NCBI GenBank assembly: GCA_903813345.2
Contig: CAIIXF020000001.1
Location: forward strand, 8,065,098 to 8,125,097
DNA length: 60,000 bases
Reading direction: 5' to 3'
From: Owenia fusiformis
Lineage: Eukaryota > Annelida > Polychaeta > Sabellida > Oweniidae
In this document: positions 59,313 through 60,000 of the stretch, piece after piece
How positions within the stretch are numbered: the first letter of the stretch is position 1
Layout: each line of letters starts with the position of its first letter
Notes under the pieces: generated by a model
What the model saw: the letters and a program-made list of their open reading frames with translations, nothing else
The model's database searches: none
What the model was told of the DNA's origin: nothing
Position numbers and translations under genes: made by a program

Positions 59313-60000
59313 GTAAGTTGTTCTAAGATACGGGCCTAATCATGAATCCGTTTCAAAATTTATATATAACCATTCCTTTGACATGTTTTAATATCCAGTA
59401 AAGTACGTTACGAAATCTAGTGATTTATGTTATACCACAAGCGACAAGTGCGTTATTAAGATTATGAATGGAAATGATGCGGTGTTACGCCAATAGAGTA
59501 TCAGCGCCCTGCGTCTGACCCAAAGGAACTGAAGAGGTTATCTACTCTTTATCATTTTGATGGTTTTCGTGCATGCTGTTTCCATGGTTATGCGTTCAGT
59601 TTCCTACAATAAAACGACGGTATAAGTAGTGACCGCTTTTATACCTGACAAAACTACATATAAGTACTTGTGTTGGACTACTTTACTTCCTTTGTTATTG
59701 TTAATGCAAATATTCCTAGGCCTCGTTATCCATAGCCCTGTCATTGAACTATGTTAGAACCTTGATTCCTTATTGGAGTTATTTGTTCACATTCTGGGAG
59801 ATGTCTCAACTTGGATGTTAAAGGTAGTATCCACAGATCTAGCGAGAAAAACATTGTTTCAATTTAGAATAATTTGACACACATTATTCCTTGTCATGTC
59901 TTTTTTCTAAAAATACCAAAAGTACACATTCGAGGAAAACTAACGATTTTTACAATAATGTATTTTTATTTCTATAAATATGGTCATCACATTCATAATT
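59313..60000 (+). other. Adipolin-like intron, runs off the window
   Basis: Begins with the donor GTAAGT at 59313. No further C1q-encoding exon is visible up to the edge. Confidence 0.5.

Overview
The window is animal nuclear DNA. It is AT-rich, has GT-AG spliced genes with short exons, and is packed with degraded DNA transposons, foldback hairpins and minisatellites. The gene set (selenoprotein M with in-frame TGA, CAT-type SLC7 transporters, an adipolin/CTRP12-like protein, a uronyl 2-O-sulfotransferase-like enzyme) and the repeat style (TCCG-rich element ends, tandem-repeat-bearing elements with short inverted ends) suggest a marine invertebrate, perhaps a mollusc or other lophotrochozoan. 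The taxon is inference.

Genes, left to right. A selenoprotein M gene lies on the minus strand (5441-8212, four coding exons, Sec codon TGA at 7340-7342, C-terminal KDEL); an ordinary ORF finder splits and misses it. A PhyH-family Fe(II)/2-oxoglutarate dioxygenase follows on the plus strand (11344-13310, six exons). A one-exon class I glutamine-amidotransferase-like protein is on the minus strand (14582-15382) with Ser in place of the nucleophilic Cys. Two SLC7 CAT-like transporters are head to head (minus 17359-20339; plus 27161-32550), each predicted at 633 aa. An apparently intronless uronyl 2-O-sulfotransferase-like gene is at 36401-37411 (plus). From 45683 to the right edge runs an adipolin/C1QTNF12-like gene (plus) with a 12-kb first intron; its C1q domain mostly lies beyond the window.

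Repeats. 1358-5226 is a 3.87-kb element with ~59-bp terminal inverted repeats and a perfect 8-bp target duplication; it contains a TTAGGG-like array with a 72-bp higher-order period and two apparently identical 458-bp direct repeats. Five TA-flanked mariner-like elements are at 9544-10500, 13845-14355, 23487-24585, 35496-36134 and 37489-40350 (plus a small one at 16521-16757). Three carry recognisable transposase relics, and one contains a nested hAT relic (38495-39348). Intron 1 of the plus-strand transporter holds a 2.3-kb element built from a ~338-bp tandem repeat with a 676-bp alternation. 42.2-43.8 kb is a dense run of unrelated-sequence but similarly built palindromes. A frameshifted LINE reverse-transcriptase end at 40.8-41.4 kb is partly inverted on itself. 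Two large minisatellites (54.0-54.6 and 56.3-57.3 kb) lie in the adipolin intron.

The genes do not form one pathway. Two encode amino-acid transporters, one an ER redox selenoprotein, one a Golgi sulfotransferase and one a secreted C1q/TNF-like hormone. The most notable gene-level points are the cryptic selenoprotein and the Cys-to-Ser amidotransferase-like protein.
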